Assembly (NCBI RefSeq): GCF_030345795.1
Contig: NZ_JAUALB010000001.1
Location: 1,731,001-1,795,000, forward strand
DNA length: 64,000 bases
Reading direction: 5' to 3'
Origin: Micromonospora sp. WMMA1363
GTDB taxonomy: Bacteria > Actinomycetota > Actinomycetes > Mycobacteriales > Micromonosporaceae
This document shows, in pieces, positions 7,516 to 15,426 of this stretch. The notes beneath the pieces are model-generated. The model was not told the DNA's origin. It saw nothing but the letters and a program-made list of their open reading frames with translations, and ran no database searches. Numbering within the stretch: the first letter of the stretch is position 1; each line of letters begins with the position of its first letter. The position numbers and the translations under genes were made by a program.

Positions 7516-9206
7516 GACCCGGATCCACGGATAGCGGAGGCGTGATCGCTACGCATCGGTGATAGGCGATGGGTGGTGTGGTGTTTCGGTGGGTGGGCAT
7601 GCCGGTTTCCCGGGTGGCGCCGGGTTCGCTGGTCTCCGTGGGCTGGGACATGGCCGATGGGCCGAGTGGTCAGGTCCAGATGGGTAGCCGGCGGAGCCGG
7701 GCCAGGACCTGAGCCAGTAACTGTTGCCTCGGGGGTAGCCGTAGGGTGACCTGCCGGGCGTGGCGGACCAGCCGGGCGGGCACGGTGATCAGCCGGTGGC
7801 GCAGGGTGCCGAGGTGGTTGCGGCCTCGTCCGTCGCCGTCGTCGAGGCCGGCCAGTTCCTGCAGCCAGGCGGACAGGTTGACGGCCAGCAGCGCCCCCCA
7901 CATCCACACCGTGTTGGCCGCCCGGCTGCCGGAGGGCAGGTGCCGCAGCGCGGCGCCGTGCTTGGCATCCCGGATGCGATCTTCGATGTCGGTGCGCATC
8001 CGGTGCCAGGCCTCCACCGCGACCGTCTTCGCCGGGGTGGACACATCCAGGTTGGTGGCGATGAACGAGTACGCGTACACGTGCCCGACCAGGCCGTCCA
8101 GGGCGAGCGTGAGTTGAGCTTTGGGGATGGTGCGCCGGCGGCGGGCGCGTGGGTCGGCCGAGATATCGGTAGCGTGGACCTTGACCCGCCGCACCACGGT
8201 CATGGTGGCGGGTGGCCAGCCGGCCGGTGCGTAGTCGCACACGGCGACCTGGGCGCCTTTCATCCGTTCGGCTTTGCGCCATGCATCGTCGGGGATCGCG
8301 GCCGCGGCTCGCCAGACCGCGGGGTTGCGGGTCACTCCGAGGGAAAAGTCGCAGCCGGCCTCCACCGCGGCCTGCGCGATGTCCTTGGCGAAGTAGCCCA
8401 CATCGCCGCGGACCTTCGGCCGGGCGGTGACCCCGGCCGCGTTGAGGGTGGCCACGCTGCGTTCGATCAGCGAGCCCGCTCCCGGGCGGGGGTCTTCATC
8501 ACCGGCGAGGAGGTCCGCGGCGGTCACCACCCCGGCCTCCGCCCACGTGGCCACGTGCGGGCGCCCGGCCCGGGCGCCCTTGTAGCTGTAGGCGATCCCT
8601 TCCTTCTTGGCCCCGTACACCTCGACGTCGGTGCCGTCCAGGTCGATGGTGGCCCCACCGGTGCGCAGCACCGCCCGCCGGGCGGCCGGCAGCAAACCGA
8701 CAACCCGGCAGGCGATCTCCCCGATGCCTTCCTCGATACCAGCCACCTGCGCCGGACCGAACCGAGACGCCAACTCCACCGCGGTGCTCGCCGCCGGCGT
8801 GGGCACCGCGGACAACGCCTCACCCGCCGTATCGGCGCGGCGGCGATCCAGACCCACCCAAAACTGCGCGCCGCACATCTGCGCCTGCGCCACCGCGACC
8901 AGGAACTCTCCGCCGGACAATCCTCGATCCCGCTGCTTGATTCGGCCCACGGCGTCGTCCAGCGCGGCGGTCACGCCCAGCCGGCCGACCAACTCGGCCA
9001 CCGCCACCACACCCGAGACCGGCGTCAGCGACGCGTCCGGTGCGCCAACACGGACACGACCTGCCAAACCAGGTATCTTCTTCACCGAACGGGTGTCCTT
9101 CCCACAGCGGCGGATTGGTGTCTCGACAACCCCAATCGTCCCTGCTGGCAAGGCATCCGTTCATCTATGCCACGCGGTGGCATATCCCTATCCGCGGATC
9201 CGGGTC
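7516..9206. mobile_element. IS1380-family insertion sequence
   Basis: The element is bounded by inverted repeats that read inward as GACCCGGATCCACGGATAG (7516-7534) and GACCCGGATCCGCGGATAG (9188-9206), with one mismatch. It contains a single full-length transposase gene. No matching target duplication is visible (GTCA on the left, AGAG on the right), so flanking DNA may have been rearranged after insertion. Its right end abuts the stop codon of the MBL hydrolase gene. Confidence 0.85.
7670..9151 (-). CDS. IS1380-family transposase
   Basis: This 493-residue DDE transposase has the IS1380 hallmark ATIDLDGTDVEVYGAKKEG, carrying the first catalytic Asp in the middle of the protein. A later block, DVGYFAKD, carries the second, and WHRMRTDIEDRIRDAKHG near residue 370 carries the catalytic Glu region. 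Length is normal for the family. It lies inside matched inverted repeats and appears intact, so the element could still be mobile. Confidence 0.9.
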   Translation of the reverse strand: MPAGTIGVVETPIRRCGKDTRSVKKIPGLAGRVRVGAPDASLTPVSGVVAVAELVGRLGVTAALDDAVGRIKQRDRGLSGGEFLVAVAQAQMCGAQFWVGLDRRRADTAGEALSAVPTPAASTAVELASRFGPAQVAGIEEGIGEIACRVVGLLPAARRAVLRTGGATIDLDGTDVEVYGAKKEGIAYSYKGARAGRPHVATWAEAGVVTAADLLAGDEDPRPGAGSLIERSVATLNAAGVTARPKVRGDVGYFAKDIAQAAVEAGCDFSLGVTRNPAVWRAAAAIPDDAWRKAERMKGAQVAVCDYAPAGWPPATMTVVRRVKVHATDISADPRARRRRTIPKAQLTLALDGLVGHVYAYSFIATNLDVSTPAKTVAVEAWHRMRTDIEDRIRDAKHGAALRHLPSGSRAANTVWMWGALLAVNLSAWLQELAGLDDGDGRGRNHLGTLRHRLITVPARLVRHARQVTLRLPPRQQLLAQVLARLRRLPIWT

Positions 9207-9966
9207 AGAGAACCGGTTGTCCATCCGCGACGATGGCCGCGGTGATGCCACGCTGCCCGGCGGCGCGGCGGAAGCGCTGCTCGATGTCGTCCTGTTCGAC
9301 GTAGGTGGGCGGGTTGTGGAAGAGGCCGTAGTGCATCGCGCACACGGTCGTGGCGCCGAGCGCCACGGCGGCCTCGACCGCTTGTTCGGGCGTCATGGTC
9401 ACGGGCACGTCGGCCGTATAGCCCTCGAAGCGCGCGATGACGCCGTTGACCGGGACGAAGGCGACGTCGAACGGGCCGTGGTCGCGGGCGATCTGCCACC
9501 AGCTGCCGTGCCACTGGGTGTCGCCGCAGTGGATGATGCGCCGACCGGCCCCCTCCACCACCCAGGCCACCTGATCGCAGTCGTTGCCGCGCCAGTCCAG
9601 TGACGTGACCGGGGTGACGGTCAACAAGCCGATGCTGCGCGGCTCACCGAGTTCCTGCGGGATCGCGTTGAGGCCGGCCGCGCGCACCTGCGGCGCGATC
9701 GGCGCGTGACAGCCGACCGTGGCGTCGTCGGCGAGCCCCGCGAGCAGCTCGTGGTCGTAGTGGTCCGGGTGCAGGTGCGTGATCAGGACGTGCGTTCCGG
9801 ATGGGGTGTCGACCGCCGGTAGCGGCCGCTTCGGCACGCCCATCACGGGTTCGAGGGGCGCGGCGTGTTCCAGCGGGTCGATCAGCAGCCGGGTGGCGCC
9901 GATGCGGATCTCGACACCCGCCCACGCCAGGCGGCGGACGTGGAGGGTGTGGTCGTCGTTGGTCAT
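9205..9966 (-). CDS. MBL-fold metal-dependent hydrolase (UlaG-like)
   Basis: The start chosen is the ATG at 9966 (MTNDDHTLHV), because the longer frame would cross the shared operator region. The 253-residue protein carries the metallo-beta-lactamase motif HLHPDH at residues 64-69, then GDTQWHG and a late His in AMHYGLFH. This pattern fits the UlaG-like branch of two-metal hydrolases and lactonases. It is divergent from an HxlR regulator gene with an operator between, so it is probably the regulator's target. The TGA stop overlaps the first bases of the IS1380 end, so the native C-terminus may have been slightly longer. Substrate unknown. Confidence 0.8.
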   Translation of the reverse strand: MTNDDHTLHVRRLAWAGVEIRIGATRLLIDPLEHAAPLEPVMGVPKRPLPAVDTPSGTHVLITHLHPDHYDHELLAGLADDATVGCHAPIAPQVRAAGLNAIPQELGEPRSIGLLTVTPVTSLDWRGNDCDQVAWVVEGAGRRIIHCGDTQWHGSWWQIARDHGPFDVAFVPVNGVIARFEGYTADVPVTMTPEQAVEAAVALGATTVCAMHYGLFHNPPTYVEQDDIEQRFRRAAGQRGITAAIVADGQPVL

Positions 9967-9995
9967 GGTCAGCGACAGTAGAGCTCCCTTGTTTA

Positions 9996-10026
9996 GAAAG
10001 TCAACCAATGATTTTCGAAAATCAAC
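9996..10026. promoter_or_regulatory. Operator between MBL hydrolase and HxlR genes
   Basis: A perfect 16-bp palindrome, TGATTTTCGAAAATCA (10009-10024), sits in the AT-rich gap between the two divergent genes. A direct repeat GAAAnTCAAC occurs at 9996-10005 and 10017-10026, exactly 21 bp (two helical turns) apart. Location and symmetry are those expected of the binding site of the adjacent HxlR regulator, which probably controls both promoters. Confidence 0.7.
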
Positions 10027-10047
10027 AAGACTCGGTACGATGGCCGA

Positions 10048-10704
10048 GTGCGCACCTACGGTCAGTTCTGCGGCATAGCGAAGGCGCTGGACGTCATCGG
10101 AGACCGGTGGACCCTGTTGATCGTCCGCGAGCTCCTCGCCCTCGGACCCTGCCGGCACACCGACCTGCGCAACGGGCTACCCGGCATCGCCAGCAACCTG
10201 CTCGTCGAACGCCTCCGCGACCTGGAGCAGGCGGGCCTGATCCACCGCGAGCCGACACCCCCACCCGTGGCAACCACCCTGTTCGCCCTCACCGATCGCG
10301 GCCGGGAGTTGGAGTCGGTGCTGCGTGAACTCAGCCGCTGGGGCATGCCCCTGCTCGGCGAGCACGCCGCCGGGGAGAGCTTCCGGACCCATTGGCTGGC
10401 ACTACCCGTACGGGAACTGACCGACCGGACTCCCGACCGGCCACCGGTCGCCCTCCAGTTGCACGCCGACGGCAACGAGGACCTGGTCGTCGAGGTGAAG
10501 GACGGCGCCGTGCACACCCACCCCGGGCGGGTCGACGACGCCACGGCATCGTTGACCGGGCCGCCGCAGCTACTCACGGCCCTGCTGTCCGGCGACGTCG
10601 ACCTGACCGGCGCGCAACAGCGGGGCCTCCGCCTCGACGGAGACCCGCAGGCAGTCCTTCGCGTCCTGCCGGCCGACACCTCGGCGGGGCCCGCCGCTCG
10701 GTAG
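10048..10704 (+). CDS. HxlR-family transcriptional regulator
   Basis: The GTG at 10048 gives MRTYGQFCGIAKALDVIGDRW, a typical HxlR opening with an early Cys (residue 8) that in family members can sense electrophiles or thiols. The winged helix-turn-helix follows (LIVRELLALGPCRHTDLRNG to ERLRDLEQAGLI, residues 27-75). A roughly 100-residue C-terminal extension is longer than in minimal HxlR proteins (about 110 residues) and resembles an SCP2-like or small-ligand domain seen in longer family members. It is divergent from the MBL hydrolase. The inducer is unknown. Confidence 0.85.
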   Translation: MRTYGQFCGIAKALDVIGDRWTLLIVRELLALGPCRHTDLRNGLPGIASNLLVERLRDLEQAGLIHREPTPPPVATTLFALTDRGRELESVLRELSRWGMPLLGEHAAGESFRTHWLALPVRELTDRTPDRPPVALQLHADGNEDLVVEVKDGAVHTHPGRVDDATASLTGPPQLLTALLSGDVDLTGAQQRGLRLDGDPQAVLRVLPADTSAGPAAR

Positions 10705-10784
10705 ACACAGCACGGTAGGCCGACAGGCGGCGCGCCCGCGCACCCCCCGCTCCGGCCGGCAGCGAACACGCCCCCGGGGCAATC

Positions 10785-10882
10785 GCAGCCGCGCCGGAGC
10801 GCTCGTCCGACCGCAGCCGCGCCGGAGCGCTCGTCCGACCGCAACCGACACCGGAGCGCTCGTCCGACCGCAACCGGCACCG
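10785..10882. repeat. 28-bp tandem repeats after hxlR-like gene
   Basis: Three full 28-bp units and half of a fourth run head to tail (units start at 10785, 10813, 10841 and 10869). Each unit contains the 8-bp palindrome GAGCGCTC. Units 1 and 2 are identical, and later ones differ at a few bases. The stretch codes for nothing convincing and lies between the regulator gene and an IS701 element. Role unknown; it could act as a terminator-like or protein-binding array. Confidence 0.8.
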
Positions 10883-10923
10883 GCGAAGGATCACGCGAGG
10901 GCGTCGCCAGTCGCACCGCCTAA

Positions 10924-12303
10924 TACTGCAACGGCGGGTCGTGACTTATGGCGGTTTGAGTCGTTTGCGGTAGTGGGCGGCTCGGGCTTGTTCCTGGCGG
11001 CGACGGCGGAAGTCGGACCAGCGCAGGATGTGGTCGGCTCGACGGCGGGTGGTCAGGACGAGGTGGGCGAACAGGCGGCGGATTTCGTTGCTGCTCAGCG
11101 GGATCTGGCTGCGCTCGTTTGCGGTGGTGCCCCCTTTGCGGCTTCGAGGGCGCGGGTGACGACGAGGAACGCGGCGGCGGCCATCGCGAGGGTGATGTGG
11201 GCGTACCAGGCGTCGTAGCGGCGGACCTGGTACTGGTCCAGGCCGACCTCGTTCTTCGCGGTCTGGAACGATTCCTCCACCGACCAACGGCTACCGGCGA
11301 CCCGCACCAGGTCGCGTAGTCGGGTGCCGCGGGGGCCGAAGCAGACGTAGTAGGCGATGTCGCCGGGATCCGTGATCGAGCGTCGGGCCAGGACCCAGCC
11401 GCGGCGGCCGTGGGCAAAGGTGCGGCGGATCGGCAGCCGAGCCCAGTCGTAGCGGCGCGGCCCGTGCGCGCCGTCACCACACGACAGTCGTTGCCACGCG
11501 CCCGCACGCACCCTGCCGATCAGCTCGTCGACACCGGTGGTGGTGTGCAGCCCGGAGGGCACCCGATCGTCGCGTCGGGTGGCCATCACGTACGCGATGT
11601 CCCGATCCTCCAACCAGCCCCGCAGGCCAGGGTTCTGCCCGTAGGCCTCATCGGCCGTGAACCACGAAAACGGCACCCCCGCGGTGATCGCCCGCTCCAG
11701 CATGGCCTGCGCCTGCTGCGGCTTGGTCGCGAACCCGACGGCGTCCGGGATCGCCGAGCGCCGGCACCGGTCCCGATCACCGGTCCACGACTTCGGCAGG
11801 TACAACTCCCGATCGATCAACGCCCGACCCCGCGGCGTGGCGTAGCACAGGAACGTGCCGATCTGGCAGTTCTCGGTCTTGCCCGCCGTACCCGAATACT
11901 GCCGTTGGACCCCCGCCGACGCACGGCCCTTCTTGACGAACCCCGTCTCGTCAGCGATGAGCACCCCGGCCGCATCGCCGATCTGGTCCACCACGTAATC
12001 GCGCACGTCATCGCGGACCGCGTCCCGGTCCCACGCCGCGCTGCACAGCATGCCCTGCAACCCGTCCGGCGACACATGCCCAGCCTGCTCCGCGAGGGTC
12101 CAGCCGTTACGCCGCTCCAACGGTGCCAGTAGCCCCCGCACATACGCCCATGCCCGCCGCCGCGGCTCCACCCGCTCAAACCGATGCGCGAACCGGAAGA
12201 ACAACTCCTCCAACCCGGCATCCCACGACCCGACCACCCGCGCATCCACCACAACCAACCAACGAATGATCAGCACCCGAAGCTACGACCCGCCGTTGCA
12301 GTA
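10924..12303. mobile_element. IS701-family insertion sequence
   Basis: Inverted repeats of 19 bp, TACTGCAACGGCGGGTCGT (10924-10942) and its complement (12285-12303), bound the element. CTAA flanks it on both sides (10920-10923 and 12304-12307). A 4-bp duplication fitting YTAR is the known signature of IS701-family insertion, so both ends are exact. The element lies about 95 bp before the molybdoenzyme operon and may separate it from its promoter. Confidence 0.95.
10946..12276 (-). pseudogene. IS701-family transposase, read across a -1 shift
   Basis: The first frame (from GTG 12276) encodes a DDE transposase with LIADETGFVKKG, FTADEAYGQNP and SRWSVEESFQTAKNEVGLDQY, the expected DDE blocks. 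It then goes wrong at about 11130. The true C-terminus (SSNEIRRLFAHLVL to YRKRLKPP, stop at 10946) lies in the -1 frame. The junction is AAAGGGGG on the coding strand. It can be read as a single missing G, or as the slippery heptamer A-AAG-GGG that would let ribosomes slip back one base. The joined product is 443 residues, a normal length. Because other genes here show similar one-base losses, sequencing error is a serious alternative. Confidence 0.75.
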
Positions 12304-12774
12304 CTAATACCGTTGAAACTCCGCGAGGCATACCAAGAAGGACATTTACTGTATGCACCGGGACGGCGACGCCGACGCCGACGAGTGGAGGGAATCATTC
12401 ATGACGGATGAGTCCTTGACGGTGCGGACCAGACTCGCCGTCAACGGGCAGGACCGCGAGTGGACGCTCGACGCCCGGACGACGCTGCTCGACGCGCTGC
12501 GGGAACACCTCGGCCTCTACGGCGCGAAGAAGGGGTGTGACCATGGGCAGTGCGGTGCCTGCACCGTCCATGTCGACGGCCGACCGGTGGTGTCGTGTCT
12601 GACCCTCGCCGCCCAGCTCGCAGGCCGTGAGGTGCTGACCATCGAGGGGCTCGCGGTGTCGTCGGAGGAACTGCATCCGATGCAGCGGGCGTTCCCCTCT
12701 GTGTCATCCTTGGGGAAGGCAGGTTGACCTGCTGAAACTCTGACCCGTGAGGGCGTGCAAGGAGATCCACCCCC

Positions 12775-13176
12775 GTGACATCGCATCACCCGGTGCCCGA
12801 CCCCGAGGTACCAGCAAAGCCCCGAACAAGGACATACACCGCCGCGTACAAGGCGCGGATCCTGGCCGAGTACGAGACCCTCGATAAGGCCGGCAAGGGC
12901 GCCCTGCTTCGTCGGGAAGGCCTGTACACGTCGCTGCTCGCGGCGTGGAAGCATCAGCGTGACGCCGGCGCCCGCGAGGCCCTGGCCAAGCCGGCCGGGC
13001 GGCCGAAGACCGATCCGGCGGTGCTGGAGGCAGCCCGGTTGCGGGCAGACAACGAGCGGCTGCGCGCCGAGTTGGACAAGGCCCGCAAGGTGATCGAGGT
13101 GCAGGGAAAACTCTCCGCGCTGTTGGGGCAACTCGCGACCGACAGCCAGCACAGCGGGAGCGAGCCGACACCATGA
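12775..13176 (+). CDS. IS3-family transposase OrfA (helix-turn-helix subunit)
   Basis: This 133-residue protein from GTG 12775 has an N-terminal HTH region ([18 protein letters not shown]) that binds the element's ends. A leucine-zipper-like coiled coil follows ([20 protein letters not shown]). Its stop overlaps the orfB start by four bases (ATGA). Here OrfB is therefore probably made by re-initiation rather than by the -1 frameshift common in IS3 elements. Confidence 0.85.
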   Translation: MTSHHPVPDPEVPAKPRTRTYTAAYKARILAEYETLDKAGKGALLRREGLYTSLLAAWKHQRDAGAREALAKPAGRPKTDPAVLEAARLRADNERLRAELDKARKVIEVQGKLSALLGQLATDSQHSGSEPTP

Positions 13177-14192
13177 TCGACGCTGCGATCACCGAACTGA
13201 CGCCGCTGATCGGCATCCGGACGGCGTGCCGAGCCACCGGCCGGCCGCAGGCCAACCATTACCGCCGGCACCGCCAGACGCCTGCGCCACCGCGGCCGGG
13301 GCGTGAACCCAGGCCGCAGCCACGTGCCCTGAGCGCAGCCGAGCGTGACAGCGTCCGGGCGTTGCTCAACAGCCCGGACTTCGCCGACATGGCCCCCGCG
13401 GCCGTCTACCACACCCTCCTCGACGAGGGCGTGTACGTGGCGTCGGTGTCGAGCATGTACCGGATCCTGCGTGCCCACGGCGAAGTCAGGGAGCGCCGCC
13501 GTCACGCGGTGCACCCGCCGAAGGTCAAGCCCGAACTGATCGCCGACGCCCCCAATCGCGTGTGGTCGTGGGACATCACCAAGCTGCGCGGCCCGGCCAA
13601 GCGGGACTTCTACCACCTCTACAGCGTGATCGACATCTACAGCCGTTACACCGTCGCGTGGCTGCTCGCCGAGCGCGAGGACGCCGCCCTGGCCGAACGG
13701 CTGCTGTCCGACGCGATCACCAAGCAGGGCGTCGCGCGTGAGCAGTTGACCATCCACGCCGACCGCGGCACCTCAATGGCGTCCAAGACGGTCGCGCAGA
13801 TGATGGCCGACCTCGGCGTGACCAAGTCCCACTCCCGGCCCAGGTGCAGCAACGACAACCCGTTCTCCGAGGCCCAGTTCAAGACCCTGAAGTACCGGCC
13901 CGACTTCCCCGACCGCTTCGGCAGCGTCCAGGACGCCCGAGCTCACTGCCGCGCCTTCTTCACCTGGTACAACACCATCCACCGGCACTCCGGCATCGGC
14001 TGGCACACCCCACACGACGTCCACCACGGCCACGCCCGGCAGGTCCGCGATGTCCGCGCCGACGTCCTGACCGCCGCCTACACCCGCAACCCCGAACGAT
14101 TCGTCCGCGGCATCCCGCAACCACCCGCCCTGCCCACCACCGCGTGGATCAACAAGCCCGAGGACACCACGACTCAGTCAACGAACCCCTGA
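13173..14192 (+). CDS. IS3-family transposase OrfB (DDE integrase core)
   Basis: This 339-residue protein has an rve-type integrase core. The catalytic Asp lies in [10 protein letters not shown], the second Asp in [11 protein letters not shown], and the Glu in [15 protein letters not shown]-terminal [19 protein letters not shown] block is typical of IS3 OrfB. All catalytic residues are present, so the element looks competent. It is encoded 4 bases overlapping orfA. Confidence 0.9.
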   Translation: MIDAAITELTPLIGIRTACRATGRPQANHYRRHRQTPAPPRPGREPRPQPRALSAAERDSVRALLNSPDFADMAPAAVYHTLLDEGVYVASVSSMYRILRAHGEVRERRRHAVHPPKVKPELIADAPNRVWSWDITKLRGPAKRDFYHLYSVIDIYSRYTVAWLLAEREDAALAERLLSDAITKQGVAREQLTIHADRGTSMASKTVAQMMADLGVTKSHSRPRCSNDNPFSEAQFKTLKYRPDFPDRFGSVQDARAHCRAFFTWYNTIHRHSGIGWHTPHDVHHGHARQVRDVRADVLTAAYTRNPERFVRGIPQPPALPTTAWINKPEDTTTQSTNP

Positions 14193-14427
14193 ACCGACCG
14201 CCCCAAAAAGGTTGACACCTTCCGTTCCTCGAGTGTGACGCGCTGCAGTGTGGCTACTGCACCCCGGGGCAGCTCATGTCGGCGGTTGCCTGTGTAGCCG
14301 AGGGGCACGCCGGATCAGCCGACGAGATCCGCGAGTTCATGAGCGGAAACCTCTGCCGGTGCGGGGCCTACCAGGGCATCGTCCGAGCCGTCGCCACCGT
14401 CCAAGCCGCCGGACCTCGGCGGTCGTG

Positions 14428-15426
14428 ATGCGTCCCTTCACGTACACGCGGGCGCGCTCGGCGCACGAGGCGGTGACGGCGTTCGCCACGTCCACCGCTG
14501 ACCGGCCGCACTATCTCAGTGGTGGCACCGCCCTGATCGACCTGATGAAGCTGAGCGTCGAGACTCCCGGTCGGATCATCGACCTGACCGACGTCCCCGA
14601 CCTCGACTTCGTCCGCGAGGAAGACGGTGACCTAATCGTCGGCGCGCTGACCCGGATGAGTGACGTCGCGAACCACCCGCTGGTCGGTGCCAGGTGTCCC
14701 GCGCTCGTGGAGTCACTGCGATCCGGGGCCTCCCAGCAGTTGCGGAACATGGCGAGGGTTGGCGGTAACCTGTTGCAACGCACACGCTGCGGCTACTTCC
14801 GGTCAGTCGAGTTCCCCTGCAACAAGCGGCAGCCGGGGTCGGGGTGTTCCGCGCTCGGTGGGCTCAACCGCGGACACGCCATCCTCGGTGGCAGCGACCA
14901 CTGCATCGCCGTGTATCCGAGCGACTGGGCGGTGGCGCTGACCGCGTTCGACGCGAGCGTGGCGGTCGTCGGACCGAACGGCACCCGCTCGGTCTCGATC
15001 CACGACCTGATCGTGCCGCCGGGCGACACCCCGGACCGCGAGACCACGCTCGCCCCCGGCGAACTCATCACCGCCATCCGCGTACCCACGAGCCCGGCGG
15101 CGCGGTCGTCGACCTATCGCAAGGTGGGCGACCGGAGTTCGTACGCGTTCGCCCTCGCCTCGGCCGCCGTCGGGCTCCACCTCGACGCGGCCGGCGCCGT
15201 CGGCGAGGTGCGGATCGCGCTCGGTGGACTCGGCACCGTGCCCTGGCGGGCGTGGGACGCCGAACGCGCACTGGTCGGCGCCCGGCTGGACGACGCGTCC
15301 GTACGGGCAGCGCTGGAGCCGGAGTTCCGGTCGGCACGCACCACGGCGCAGAACGCCTTCCGCGTCGGCTTGGGGGTGGAGACCGTCGTGGAGGCTGTCG
15401 CCATCGCGAAGGAGAGTGCGTCGTGA
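14428..15426 (+). CDS. FAD-binding subunit of molybdenum aldehyde oxidoreductase (PaoB/YagS-like)
   Basis: This 332-residue protein belongs to the FAD_binding_5/CO-dehydrogenase flavoprotein family (start MRPFTYTRARSAHEAV, FAD loop YLSGGTALIDLMK). It has the extra cysteine block RCGYFRSVEFPCNKRQPGSG, about residues 120-140, closed by a further Cys. In E. coli PaoB a block of this kind binds an additional 4Fe-4S cluster. This separates it from plain xanthine dehydrogenase flavoproteins and points to a PaoABC-type aldehyde oxidoreductase. It takes electrons from the 2Fe-2S subunit to an acceptor. The ATG overlaps the 2Fe-2S stop (TGATG), and the end overlaps the large subunit start (GTGA). Confidence 0.88.
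   Translation: MRPFTYTRARSAHEAVTAFATSTADRPHYLSGGTALIDLMKLSVETPGRIIDLTDVPDLDFVREEDGDLIVGALTRMSDVANHPLVGARCPALVESLRSGASQQLRNMARVGGNLLQRTRCGYFRSVEFPCNKRQPGSGCSALGGLNRGHAILGGSDHCIAVYPSDWAVALTAFDASVAVVGPNGTRSVSIHDLIVPPGDTPDRETTLAPGELITAIRVPTSPAARSSTYRKVGDRSSYAFALASAAVGLHLDAAGAVGEVRIALGGLGTVPWRAWDAERALVGARLDDASVRAALEPEFRSARTTAQNAFRVGLGVETVVEAVAIAKESAS

Larger units (their letters stand above)
12696..14223. mobile_element. IS3-family insertion sequence inside the 2Fe-2S gene
   Basis: GTTCC occurs on both sides (12691-12695 and 14224-14228); deleting the 1528 bp and one copy restores the interrupted gene exactly. The ends are imperfect inverted repeats sharing GTGTCA followed by CCTT (left 12701-12711, right complement 14208-14218). 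The outermost five bases do not match. The element carries the usual two genes, orfA and orfB. Confidence 0.9.
12401..14428 (+). pseudogene. 2Fe-2S subunit of PaoABC-type aldehyde oxidoreductase, split by IS3 element
   Basis: The gene starts at ATG 12401 and is read to 12695; after removal of the IS3 element it resumes at 14229 and ends at 14428. The joined frame is perfect and gives 164 residues. The N-terminal plant-ferredoxin-type 2Fe-2S site has Cys at 46, 51, 54 and 66 ([12 protein letters not shown]). The second half has the C-terminal 2Fe-2S domain (LQCGYCTPGQLM and GNLCRCGAYQGI). In the intact enzyme this subunit passes electrons from the molybdenum centre to FAD. Its stop overlaps the FAD-subunit ATG by one base (TGATG). 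With the insertion in place the protein would be truncated after the first cluster, so the enzyme is probably inactive in this strain. Confidence 0.9.

Noticed and set aside
6569..7651. A single 360-codon minus-strand gene covering the reductase and the MFS remnant
   Set aside because: The central part is a shadow of the reductase frame; only the last 80 codons resemble an MFS exporter and they are shifted and truncated.
10785..10882. CRISPR-like array
   Set aside because: The 28-bp units are strictly head to tail with no spacers between them, so it is a simple tandem repeat.
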